In this document: one piece after another, positions 1 through 6,376 of the stretch | Position numbering within the stretch: the first letter of the stretch is position 1 | Layout: the number at the start of each line of letters is the position of its first letter | DNA from: Spongiibacteraceae bacterium | GTDB taxonomy: Bacteria; Pseudomonadota; Gammaproteobacteria; Pseudomonadales; PIVM01 | Length of the DNA: 15,330 nucleotides | Assembly (NCBI GenBank): GCA_030618505.1 | Contig: JAUXDF010000031.1 | Span: 1-15,330, forward strand | Reading direction: 5' to 3' | The notes under the pieces: generated by a model | Database searches by the model: none | The model's input: the letters and a program-made list of their open reading frames with translations, nothing else | What the model was told of the DNA's origin: nothing | Program-made: the position numbers and the translations under genes

Positions 1-134
1 GTACAATATGTCAGAGGTTGACGTAGGTATTATTGTTTTTAAGATGTAATAATTGGTTGTATGAGCCGTATACGAGGCTCGTACGTACGGTTCTGTGAGA
101 GGGATAGGGCGTGAGCCTCACCCTACTCGGTTAT
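1..134 (+). mobile_element. 3' end of a group II intron (domains V and VI), truncated by window edge
   Basis: Positions 63-93 fold as a canonical group II domain V. GAGCCGTA (63-70) pairs with TACGGTTC (86-93) and contains the AGC catalytic triad. An inner stem TACGA (71-75) / TCGTA (79-83) closes a 3-nt loop, and a 2-nt CG bulge (84-85) sits on the 3' strand. A second hairpin follows at about 97-128: TAGGG (105-109) with CCCTA (121-125), and GTG (111-113) with CAC (119-121 region). This fits domain VI. The intron probably ends near 133-134 (an AT ending). Positions 1-62 would be the end of domain IV. An in-frame TGA at 19-21 could be the stop of the intron-encoded reverse transcriptase/maturase, but that is a guess. 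Whether the intron is full length cannot be seen here. Confidence 0.82.
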
Positions 135-180
135 TGCCTCAAGAAAAGTAACTGAAATCACACGATGGCTGGGCGTGTAG

Positions 181-570
181 TTAATAATCGTGCAGCGCCT
201 GATCTGCCGCTTTTGCCAAAAAACCAGAGCGGCTCATGCCGAGTGCGCTGGCGTGCTCATCGATGCGCACGACAAGATTTGCAGGTAATGAAATATTAAG
301 GCGAACGGCTTTAGTGTTCAGCTTATTGGTATCGATATCGATAAAAACCCATTGACCGTCTTTATAGTCCGGGTTGCCTTCCAGTTGATTCAGTGTGCTG
401 GGCTGAGGGATGCCCATATCTTCGCCATCACAATAAAGCTCTATGGCCTCCTGAATCATGGCGGGTAAATCTTTCCATTCGTCAGCGGCTGAAAAACAGC
501 CGGGGAAGTCAGGGATAGTGGCGCTGTATGCGCTGTCGTTATCCTGGTGTATGCAAATTGGATAGAGCAT
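181..570 (-). CDS. hicB: HicB-family antitoxin with ribbon-helix-helix C-terminus
   Basis: This is the antitoxin partner of the HicA mRNA interferase, 129 residues from the chosen ATG. The N-terminal half has the HicB-like partial RNase-H fold signature: a YPICIHQ strand, then IPDFPGCFSAADE, then the helix AMIQEAIELY. The C-terminal ~40 residues (KAVRLNISLPANLVVRIDEH to the end) read as a ribbon-helix-helix DNA-binding domain, as in HicB proteins that autorepress their operon. The start at 570 is preferred over an in-frame GTG at 585 because GGAGG (583-579) sits 8 nt before the ATG at 570. That Shine-Dalgarno lies inside the last codons of hicA, and the two genes are only 5 nt apart, so they are probably translationally coupled. 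The toxin-first order is typical of hicAB. Confidence 0.9.
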   Translation of the reverse strand: MLYPICIHQDNDSAYSATIPDFPGCFSAADEWKDLPAMIQEAIELYCDGEDMGIPQPSTLNQLEGNPDYKDGQWVFIDIDTNKLNTKAVRLNISLPANLVVRIDEHASALGMSRSGFLAKAADQALHDY

Positions 571-575
571 TGTAA

Positions 576-764
576 TTACCTCCACTGCCAGCCGGCTTGT
601 TTATAAATATTGCGTAGTGTGCCAATTGCGAGATCCTTGCGAGGGTGCGGAACAACGACATGGCCGGGCTTGGTCGGGTGCTTGAATTTTTCATGATCGC
701 CTTTACCGCCGACATTTTGCCAGCCCTCACTTTTTAATCTTTTAATTACTTGCTTGCTGTTCAT
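576..764 (-). CDS. hicA: HicA-family mRNA interferase toxin
   Basis: The product is 62 residues, the usual HicA size, with the small dsRBD-like fold. The central GGKGDHEKFKHP contains the conserved catalytic histidine (H24), followed by the strand GHVVVPHP and the C-terminal helix TLRNIYKQAGW. HicA cleaves mRNA when it is free of HicB. The start at the ATG 764-762 (MNSKQV) matches the family N-terminus; an upstream in-frame GTG at 797 would add eleven atypical residues. No Shine-Dalgarno precedes the ATG. A well-spaced promoter predicts transcription starting within a few bases of it, so the mRNA may be leaderless. The catalytic His and the full length suggest an intact toxin. Confidence 0.92.
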   Translation of the reverse strand: MNSKQVIKRLKSEGWQNVGGKGDHEKFKHPTKPGHVVVPHPRKDLAIGTLRNIYKQAGWQWR

Positions 765-799
765 GTGTGTAATTATACGCAATACACACGAATACACAA
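765..799 (-). promoter_or_regulatory. hicAB promoter with embedded repeats, candidate HicB operator
   Basis: On the minus strand TTGTGT (799-794) and TATAAT (777-772) are separated by 16 bp. Overlapping them are two direct copies of AATACACA (781-788 and 791-798, plus-strand reading) exactly 10 bp apart. There is also a perfect inverted repeat GTGTGTA (765-771) / TACACAC (783-789) with an 11-bp spacer. Repeats phased at one helical turn over a promoter suit binding by a ribbon-helix-helix protein such as HicB. A second TATAAT-like hexamer lies at 806-801 without a good -35. The assignment to HicB is inferred. Confidence 0.55.
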
Positions 800-924
800 G
801 ATTATAGCTAAGTCAATTTAACCCGGCGGCCCATGGTCTTCGAGTTTTTTATGTCCGGATAAAATATGACAGCAGTTCAATACACCGCAAAGCGCTCGCT
901 TGTGGCTGGTCACACTATTGGCGC

Positions 925-953
925 GTGTTCCCCACATCCGTGGGGATGAACCG
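925..953 (+). repeat. Solitary type I-E-like CRISPR repeat (29 bp)
   Basis: The 29-bp unit begins GTGTTCCCC and ends GGGGATGAACCG, the signature of type I-E repeats. Its centre is a hairpin, CCCCAC (930-935) / GTGGGG (940-945), with a 4-nt ATCC loop. There is no second copy within a spacer length on either side and no cas gene in the window. It is therefore an orphan repeat, perhaps the relic of a lost array, and not a functional array as seen here. Orientation is set by the GTGTTCCCC-first convention. Confidence 0.75.
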
Positions 954-1088
954 GGTCATTTGTTATTACATTGTAGAGAGTTTGCCCCAGTCCGAGCGCG
1001 TGGTAAAACTTAATGACTTGGCAATTCCTCAAATGAGGATATTGCTTCAAAATAAAGTGGTGAATTCTGTGGATGTGAAAGGTCTATT

Positions 1089-1172
1089 ATGAACTATACC
1101 CCAATCAAACCGATTTCCATCAAAGACTGGGTATTGCGCCACGATAGCTCATGCCTTTTTTGGGGCTTTTGA
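1089..1172 (+). CDS. Possible 27-residue small ORF, translationally coupled to an upstream frame
   Basis: The ATG at 1089 follows a good Shine-Dalgarno (GAAAGG, 1077-1082, 6-nt spacing) and encodes MNYTPIKPISIKDWV plus twelve residues before TGA at 1170-1172. It overlaps by ATGA the TGA (1090-1092) of another frame that is open from 808, whose first ATG (946) lies inside the CRISPR-like repeat and would give 48 residues. I do not recognise either product. They could be a genuine small coupled pair, the ends of decayed genes, or chance. The strong ribosome site and ATGA overlap are the only positive evidence. Confidence 0.2.
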   Translation: MNYTPIKPISIKDWVLRHDSSCLFWGF

Positions 1173-1272
1173 TCAGTATCCGCTTGTGTTAAAAAGATTT
1201 AACTTGAGGCAGTGTTCTCTCCTCGGCAGTATTAGATCTTGAGTTGGCTGTTTTTCTATAGGTCGAGATTTA

Positions 1273-1301
1273 TTTCGAGCTACAAAAGATAAAAATATAC
1301 T
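1273..1301 (+). promoter_or_regulatory. Putative promoter of the RND exporter gene
   Basis: TATACT (1296-1301) makes a good -10 and TTTCGA (1273-1278) a poor -35, with 17-bp spacing. It lies about 65 bp before the start codon at 1367. The A-rich spacer is consistent with a promoter. Confidence is limited by the weak -35. Confidence 0.35.
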
Positions 1302-1366
1302 CTCTTTGTGCTTCCGAGTGGAAACTAAAATAGATATTGAAGGGATGCAGTGAGGGTTAATAGAGC

Positions 1367-3859
1367 GTGAATTTGAAAAACAGTGACAGCCAATTAGCTG
1401 AAAGGGGAGGCGATAGCCGGCATAACGAGAGTGATTATGTCGAGCGTCTAAACCGCTTCTTCGAAAATGTCGGCGCCTGGTCCTATGACCATCGCTGGTG
1501 GGTGCTGCTGTTTAGTGGGTTGTTATTTGCTGCCAGCGCCTACCTGGCTAGCCTGGCTCATGTTGATATGACCTTTGAGGCTTTTTTCGAAGAGAAAGAT
1601 CCCACCTATTCGGCTTACCTGCAGTATCAAAAAGACTTTGGTTCAGACGAAACCTCTTACATTCTCTATGAGCTTCCCGATAAAGAGCATGGCCCCTTTG
1701 ATCTTGAGGCGATGCAGAAAATCGCCCAGCTAACCACCGAACTGGAACAAGTGCCCTTTGTTGATGAGGTGACCAGCCTTGCTAATGTTGAGATTATGGA
1801 AGCAGTGGATGACGGTATCGACGTCCACGAGCTGCTCGAAGAGTTCCCGCAAAGCCAGCAGGAATTGCTGGTTATTAGGGAGTTGGTGCTAAGTAAAAAG
1901 CTACTAGTGGGCGGTATCGTTAATGAAGATGCCAGCTACGCAGCCATTATTCTTGAAATGGAAAAATCCTCGGTTGATCCCCCTAAAGAGTTAATGCTTG
2001 ATCCAGAGGGTAGCGAGTGGCTGGATAATCTTTACCCCCAGGTTACTGCGGCGGCCATTGATGAGATCCTGGCGCGCCCTGAATATGCTGATATTACGTT
2101 TTATCATTCCGGTGACGTTCCCTGGAATGCACAATATAACAATATTTTGGTGCCGCAAACGATGGCGCTAACAATGGCGACCTACTTTGTTATTGGGCTA
2201 TTGCTGTGGGTGTTTTTGCGTCGTTTGATGGGTGTTATCGGCCCTTTTGTGGTGGTGACAATTTCGATTACCGTCTCAGCGGGCGTGATCGGTATGATGG
2301 GCTGGGATCTGGATATGATGTTTCCCTTTATCCCCAACCTATTAATCGCCATCGGGGTGGCAGATTCCGTGCATATTGTCTCCGAGTTTAATATTCACTT
2401 TAAAAAACTCGGTGATCGGCGCGAAGCGATTAAGCGCACCATGTATCTGGTGGGAACGCCGTGTTTACTGACGAGTATTACCACTGCGGCCGGCTTGTTG
2501 GCGATGTCGGTCTCTAACATCAAATCGATGGCGCATATGGCGGTTTACAGTGCGGTGGGCATTGTTGCCGCTTTTCTGTTTTCCGTTACCTTGTTAATGA
2601 CACTGTTTGCCTTTGGTAAACGTAACTATGTAGAAACGAAAAGTGAAAAACGGCGAGCTATCAAAGCCGAGCCGTCGAGCTTGCCGCTGCTTAATCGTAT
2701 TCTGGTGTTTTGCTCTGAATTTACTATACGTTACCCCAAACAGATTGTAGTGATATCCATGCTGATTCTGGCATCGTCGTTGTTAGGCATGACGCAGCTA
2801 AAAGTCGATAATAATTTTTTGGAGGAGTGGCGTGAGGATGAGCCTATTCGCAATATCACCCTGAAGGTGGATGATGTGATGGGTGGGATGAGTTCGGTGA
2901 TTTATCTCTTCGACACCGGTGAGGCCGGAGGGATTAAAAATCCAAAGGTACTTAAAGAGATAGAGCGCGTGCAGATGCTGGCTGATCAGCAGCAGCCTTT
3001 TGTGAAAAAGAGCTACTCTATCGTCGATATCATTAAGGATCTTAATCAAACCTTTCATAACGATGACCCCAGCTATTATCGCCTGCCTGAAGACCGTGAA
3101 CTGATTGCGCAGCTCTTGCTGGTTTATGAGATGAGTGGTGGCGAGAACCTGGAAGAATATGTCAGCAGTGATCTATCGCGTGCTAATCTGGAGCTGCGCT
3201 GTCGGATGGAAGCAGTTAGTCATATGGAAGCGCTGGTCGATCGTATCGATCAACATTTTCAGCAATACCCCCTGCAATACTCCAAAGCTGAGGTGACTGG
3301 CATTGGGGCGTTGTGGGTGGTGTTCTCCCAATATGTGGCCGAGAGTCAGATTAAGGGTATATTGCTAGCCTTTGGCGTGATTGCGGTAATGATGTGTATC
3401 ATCTTTCGTTCGGTGAAAATCGGCATGTTATCGATGATTCCGAACTTAACTCCAATCTTTTTAACCCTGGGTTATATGGGCTGGGTAGGCATTGATCTGG
3501 ATTATACGCGACTATTGATGGCTCCCCTGGCAATAGGAATTGCGGTTGATGATACTATTCATCTGCTTACGCGTTTTCACGTCGAATTCAAACGCCTTGG
3601 TAATTATGCTGCTGCGCTGCGAGTGAGCATGCTCCATGTTGGTCGGGCGCTGATTGGTACTACCATTATTCTGGTGATGGGTTTTATCGTTAATGTTTTT
3701 CATGGTATGGAGTTGCAGGTGATCTTCGGCAAACTGGTTGCCTGGACTATATTTGTGGCTTTAGTGGCTGACCTGTTTTTGATGCCCGCACTGATTCTTC
3801 TTGTTAAACCCTTCGGCGCAGAACGTATTGCTGAAAATGAGGAGCTAGAGTCTTTGTGA
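1367..3859 (+). CDS. RND superfamily (MMPL/HpnN-like) inner-membrane exporter
   Basis: This is an 830-residue proton-driven exporter of the COG1033-type RND branch, which usually handles lipids or hydrophobic compounds. It has two homologous halves. The first has TM1 (~45-64), a periplasmic loop (~66-260) and a five-helix block (~266-420). The second has a TM at ~459-478, a loop (~480-660) and a block from ~664. Each block carries the expected acidic relay motif: IGVADSVH (D333) and IAVDDTIHLLTRF (D728/D729). Each is followed by a basic amphipathic segment (FKKLGDRREAIKR; FKRLGNYAAALR). The start is GTG with GAGG (1352-1355) 11 nt upstream; the next Met lies after TM1, so the GTG is needed. 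It leads a plus-strand run with a 57-bp gap to the next gene. No membrane-fusion or outer-membrane partner is adjacent. The substrate cannot be read from sequence; neighbours suggest a membrane or lipid context. Confidence 0.9.
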   Translation: MNLKNSDSQLAERGGDSRHNESDYVERLNRFFENVGAWSYDHRWWVLLFSGLLFAASAYLASLAHVDMTFEAFFEEKDPTYSAYLQYQKDFGSDETSYILYELPDKEHGPFDLEAMQKIAQLTTELEQVPFVDEVTSLANVEIMEAVDDGIDVHELLEEFPQSQQELLVIRELVLSKKLLVGGIVNEDASYAAIILEMEKSSVDPPKELMLDPEGSEWLDNLYPQVTAAAIDEILARPEYADITFYHSGDVPWNAQYNNILVPQTMALTMATYFVIGLLLWVFLRRLMGVIGPFVVVTISITVSAGVIGMMGWDLDMMFPFIPNLLIAIGVADSVHIVSEFNIHFKKLGDRREAIKRTMYLVGTPCLLTSITTAAGLLAMSVSNIKSMAHMAVYSAVGIVAAFLFSVTLLMTLFAFGKRNYVETKSEKRRAIKAEPSSLPLLNRILVFCSEFTIRYPKQIVVISMLILASSLLGMTQLKVDNNFLEEWREDEPIRNITLKVDDVMGGMSSVIYLFDTGEAGGIKNPKVLKEIERVQMLADQQQPFVKKSYSIVDIIKDLNQTFHNDDPSYYRLPEDRELIAQLLLVYEMSGGENLEEYVSSDLSRANLELRCRMEAVSHMEALVDRIDQHFQQYPLQYSKAEVTGIGALWVVFSQYVAESQIKGILLAFGVIAVMMCIIFRSVKIGMLSMIPNLTPIFLTLGYMGWVGIDLDYTRLLMAPLAIGIAVDDTIHLLTRFHVEFKRLGNYAAALRVSMLHVGRALIGTTIILVMGFIVNVFHGMELQVIFGKLVAWTIFVALVADLFLMPALILLVKPFGAERIAENEELESL

Positions 3860-3916
3860 AATGCCAAGTATCAATAAATTCATGTGGCTTATGGCCCCAA
3901 ACAGAGAGCAGCATGA

Positions 3917-4480
3917 ATGAAGGCGTATAAAGTAAGGCGTTGGGTTCATCGTATTAGTGGTAGCGCCGCACTTGTACTGTTAACCACCGGTACCCTGGTT
4001 GCGTTGCCGGATTTACGCACGGCAGTGATTGGTGGGCAGGGGCAGGTGCTATCTGATATTCACCTTTGGCTAGGTTTGGTTTTTGTTTCAACACCTATTC
4101 TTGCCTTGCTCTATTCAAAGGGCTCGATAGCAGAGAATATTAAAAAACGTGTGCTCTCCTCAAAGAAAATCCACTGGCGTCGTATCCACCTGAGCGTGGC
4201 TTTGTGTTCAGCGTTTATGTTGGGTTTAACGGGGCCAATTATGTGGATAGATTCTATCTGGGAGTATCCCGTCGTGGTGATGGATGCAATCTTTTTAGTG
4301 CATCTGAGTCTTGCCTGGGTGGTGGGTTTGGTTTTGCCCGTTCATCTGTTTATGGCCAGAAAGGGCATAGCACGGGTATTAATTAGCTGGTTTGGCAGGG
4401 ATAAGAAAAACCTGAAGACCGCCGATAACAGGCAAGTGGATGGCGCAATGTCCGCCGGTTTTGATAGCAGCACAGCATAA
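3917..4480 (+). CDS. Four-helix membrane protein, putative di-haem cytochrome b
   Basis: The 187-residue protein has four hydrophobic segments at about 14-33, 49-66, 92-110 and 126-146. Histidines sit at or near helix ends: H11, H49, H91, H129 and H143. This resembles b-type cytochrome subunits (cytochrome b561 / FdnI / HyaC-like) that carry two haems and pass electrons between quinone and a periplasmic partner. The last ~40 residues are polar and cytoplasmic-looking. I cannot separate this from a PepSY- or DUF4405-like membrane protein. AGAGAG (3902-3907) precedes the ATG at 3917; an out-of-frame ATG at 3913 is ignored. With a TorD-type chaperone two genes downstream, a membrane anchor for a molybdoenzyme is an attractive but inferred role. 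Confidence 0.6.
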   Translation: MKAYKVRRWVHRISGSAALVLLTTGTLVALPDLRTAVIGGQGQVLSDIHLWLGLVFVSTPILALLYSKGSIAENIKKRVLSSKKIHWRRIHLSVALCSAFMLGLTGPIMWIDSIWEYPVVVMDAIFLVHLSLAWVVGLVLPVHLFMARKGIARVLISWFGRDKKNLKTADNRQVDGAMSAGFDSSTA

Positions 4481-4505
4481 AATAGCCGTGAATGCTCCAT
4501 TGATA

Positions 4506-4591
4506 GTAGGGTGCACCTAAAAGAGGGCACAAGCGGCCCCCGCACCAGTGCATTTAAAACAACTTTTTGTGGTGCGGGAGCCGCACCCTAC
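4506..4591. repeat. 86-bp nested palindrome, REP/MITE-like intergenic element
   Basis: The outer arms GTAGGGTGC (4506-4514) and GCACCCTAC (4583-4591) are perfect 9-bp inverted repeats. Inside is a second stem: GCGGC (4533-4537) with GCCGC (4580-4584), and CCCGCACCA (4539-4547) with TGGTGCGGG (4570-4578), enclosing a 22-nt AT-rich loop. It encodes nothing and lies between the membrane protein gene and the SDR gene, ending 20 bp before the SDR start. The form is that of a dispersed REP or MITE element. As RNA it could attenuate or stabilise the transcript. Only one copy is in the window. Confidence 0.7.
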
Positions 4592-4611
4592 CACGTATCA
4601 GGAGTAACAAA

Positions 4612-5388
4612 GTGGAACCAAAAGTAGCAGTAGTAACGGGTGGTGCCAGTGGTATGGGGCAGATCTACGCCCGGCGTATGGCAGAGCGCGGAACCCAAGT
4701 TGCCATCCTTGATTTAAACGAAGAAGGGCTTAAGAGTACTGCCGACGAATCAGAGAATATCACCGCCTATAAATGTGATACGACTGATTTGGCAATGGTT
4801 GAAGAGGTGATAGACAAAATTCGCGACCAACTTGGCGCCATTGACCGTTTTGTACAGTGTGCAGCAATAATGCCCACGGCTTTTTTAAACGATCAGCCAA
4901 CAGCATTAATTAACAAGCTCATGACTATCAATTATGGTGGCACAGTGAATGTTGTTAAGACAGTATTGCCTGCTATGTTGCAGCGTGGTTCTGGTGAGTT
5001 GGTTGTATTTGGTTCGATTGCCGGCTCTGTTCTCACCGCTCAAATGGGAGCATACAGTGCAAGCAAGGCGGCAACCAATGCCTTTATGGAAGTGTTGATT
5101 GAGGAGAACCGCGGCAGTGGGGTGCATATTATGCTGGTGTGTCCACCAATGGTAAATACGCCACTATTAAAGCAGGTGACAGAAAGCTCTAACCCAAAAG
5201 CTATCCGGGATTCGATTGAAAAAGGGCGCCTAGCTGACCCTGAGAAAATGATCGATGTACTTGAGCAGAGCTTGGTGAACGGCAAAGAGATTATCTATAC
5301 CAGTACCGAGGCAAAGGTGCTGATGTGGATGCGCCGGCTTTGTCCGCGCTTGTTGTGGAAAATGGTCTTGGCCTATGATAAAGAATAA
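4612..5388 (+). CDS. Short-chain dehydrogenase/reductase (classical SDR)
   Basis: This 258-residue NAD(P)-dependent oxidoreductase has a Rossmann fold. It shows the cofactor motif TGGASGMG (residues 9-16), an acidic LDLNEE segment after beta-2 that favours NAD(H), the active-site S135 in FGSIAGS, and Y148/K152 in YSASK. The usual NNAG motif is replaced by QCAA, a common variation. The C-terminus is basic and hydrophobic (VLMWMRRLCPRLLWKMVLAY), possibly a membrane-associating helix. The start is the GTG at 4612, because CAGGAG (4599-4604) lies 7 nt upstream; a longer reading from 4567 would begin inside the palindrome. The substrate is unknown; similar SDRs act on fatty or steroid alcohols. 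A gap of 20 bp separates it from the chaperone gene, so the two are very likely co-transcribed. Confidence 0.9.
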   Translation: MEPKVAVVTGGASGMGQIYARRMAERGTQVAILDLNEEGLKSTADESENITAYKCDTTDLAMVEEVIDKIRDQLGAIDRFVQCAAIMPTAFLNDQPTALINKLMTINYGGTVNVVKTVLPAMLQRGSGELVVFGSIAGSVLTAQMGAYSASKAATNAFMEVLIEENRGSGVHIMLVCPPMVNTPLLKQVTESSNPKAIRDSIEKGRLADPEKMIDVLEQSLVNGKEIIYTSTEAKVLMWMRRLCPRLLWKMVLAYDKE

Positions 5389-5408
5389 CCCGTATCAGGA
5401 GAAAATGA

Positions 5409-6113
5409 ATGACTGAAGAGATCACCCTGGATATCGAGCAGCCAGCGGCCAAGCGAAGCATGGTTTACACCAGTTTTGCGGCAATATTTGAGTATCCGGA
5501 TAAGGACATGGTCGAGGCGATTCGCAGCGGCGTAATTGCCCAGCGCCTGAAACAGCAATTAGCCGAAGTCGATGAGAAACTGCTGGAAAGCGTTGATTGG
5601 GATGCCCTAAGTGATGCGGGCAGTAATGACGATGATTTAATGGTTGAGTTTACCCGCTTGTTTGATGCTGGCACGGCGGGGCCTCCTTGTGCTTTGCATG
5701 GCGGGCTATATACGGGGGCGAGGATGCAGGTGATGGAGGAGTTGGTGCGCTTTTATAACTTCTTCGGTTTGTCCATGTCAGAAACACCCCACGAGCTTCC
5801 GGATCATCTCACTACACAATTGGAGTTTTTGCATTATCTGACTTTTCGCGAAGCAAGCCTTGCAGGGCAAGGGGAAGATGTCTCTGATTGCCAGCGTGCC
5901 GAGCGGGACTTTATTTCTCGCCATCCTGGTCGCTGGGTTCCCCAGATGCGCTTGAAACTTATGGAGCAAGAGCCTAAACCAATGCCTTTCGTCAATGAGG
6001 TATGCCGACTGCTTGAGGCATTCCTTTATAGCGAAGTCGAGCGTATGGTCGTTATTGTTGGTCCTGTTCCTCAGGGTGAAGGAGATGTGATTGCTTCCAA
6101 CAGGCTAATATAA
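5409..6113 (+). CDS. TorD/DmsD/NarJ-family molybdoenzyme maturation chaperone
   Basis: The 234-residue, mostly helical cytoplasmic protein carries the signatures of the TorD-like superfamily. These are an early YTSFAAIFEYPDKD helix, EFTRLFD (80-86) followed by GPPCALHGGLY, and PDHLTTQLEFLHYL (from P131). Such chaperones bind the Tat signal peptide and apoprotein of a DMSO-reductase-family molybdoenzyme and help insert the cofactor. The GPPCALHGGLY form is reminiscent of chaperones of the ethylbenzene-dehydrogenase/DMSO reductase type. No molybdoenzyme or Fe-S subunit gene is in the window, so the client must lie elsewhere. AGGAG (5397-5401) is 7 nt before the ATG at 5409. It is the last gene of the plus-strand run. 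Confidence 0.85.
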   Translation: MTEEITLDIEQPAAKRSMVYTSFAAIFEYPDKDMVEAIRSGVIAQRLKQQLAEVDEKLLESVDWDALSDAGSNDDDLMVEFTRLFDAGTAGPPCALHGGLYTGARMQVMEELVRFYNFFGLSMSETPHELPDHLTTQLEFLHYLTFREASLAGQGEDVSDCQRAERDFISRHPGRWVPQMRLKLMEQEPKPMPFVNEVCRLLEAFLYSEVERMVVIVGPVPQGEGDVIASNRLI

Positions 6114-6219
6114 AGGGCTTCCCCAGATGGTAATAATAAGCTCCTTGTCCATGTAAATAGGCAGTCTGGCAATCAAGCTTATTTGATGATTAGCCGGGCG
6201 ATGCTCCTGTGATCATCGG

Positions 6220-6248
6220 TTGCGTTATTTGGCTTTCCATCATATAAA
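6220..6248 (+). promoter_or_regulatory. Putative sigma-70 promoter for the WS/DGAT gene
   Basis: TTGCGT (6220-6225) and TATAAA (6243-6248) are separated by exactly 17 bp, about 130 bp upstream of the ATG at 6377. The 263-bp gap separates this gene from the preceding run and supports independent transcription. The long leader (about 120 nt) shows no riboswitch that I recognise. Confidence 0.45.
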
Positions 6249-6376
6249 ATCGTACATCTAGGGCTGATTCTTTTCCTTGCGAAGTGCTAGAATGTAAATG
6301 TCCCTCTGCTTGCGGTATATATTGCAGGTATTTTTTTATCAGCGAAACAGAATTATCAGTAATTAAGGATTAGCGA

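Larger units (their letters stand above)
800..1366. other. Gene-poor accessory spacer between hicAB and the RND exporter gene
   Basis: This stretch holds the lone CRISPR-type repeat (925-953), a pair of short overlapping reading frames (open from 808 to 1092 in one frame, then 1089-1172), a possible weak hairpin plus T run around 1153-1170 and a putative promoter at 1273-1301. I see no convincing full-length gene, tRNA or transposase remnant on either strand. Confidence 0.6.

Noticed and set aside
978..1010. Possible degenerate second CRISPR repeat (GCCCCAGTCCGAGCGCGTGG).
   Set aside because: It shares only scattered CCCCA..TCCG similarity, the hairpin is lost and the spacing is too short for a spacer.
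4567..4611. 15-residue N-terminal extension of the SDR.
   Set aside because: It would start within the palindrome and has no ribosome site, whereas GTG 4612 has CAGGAG at 7 nt and leads directly to the Rossmann motif.
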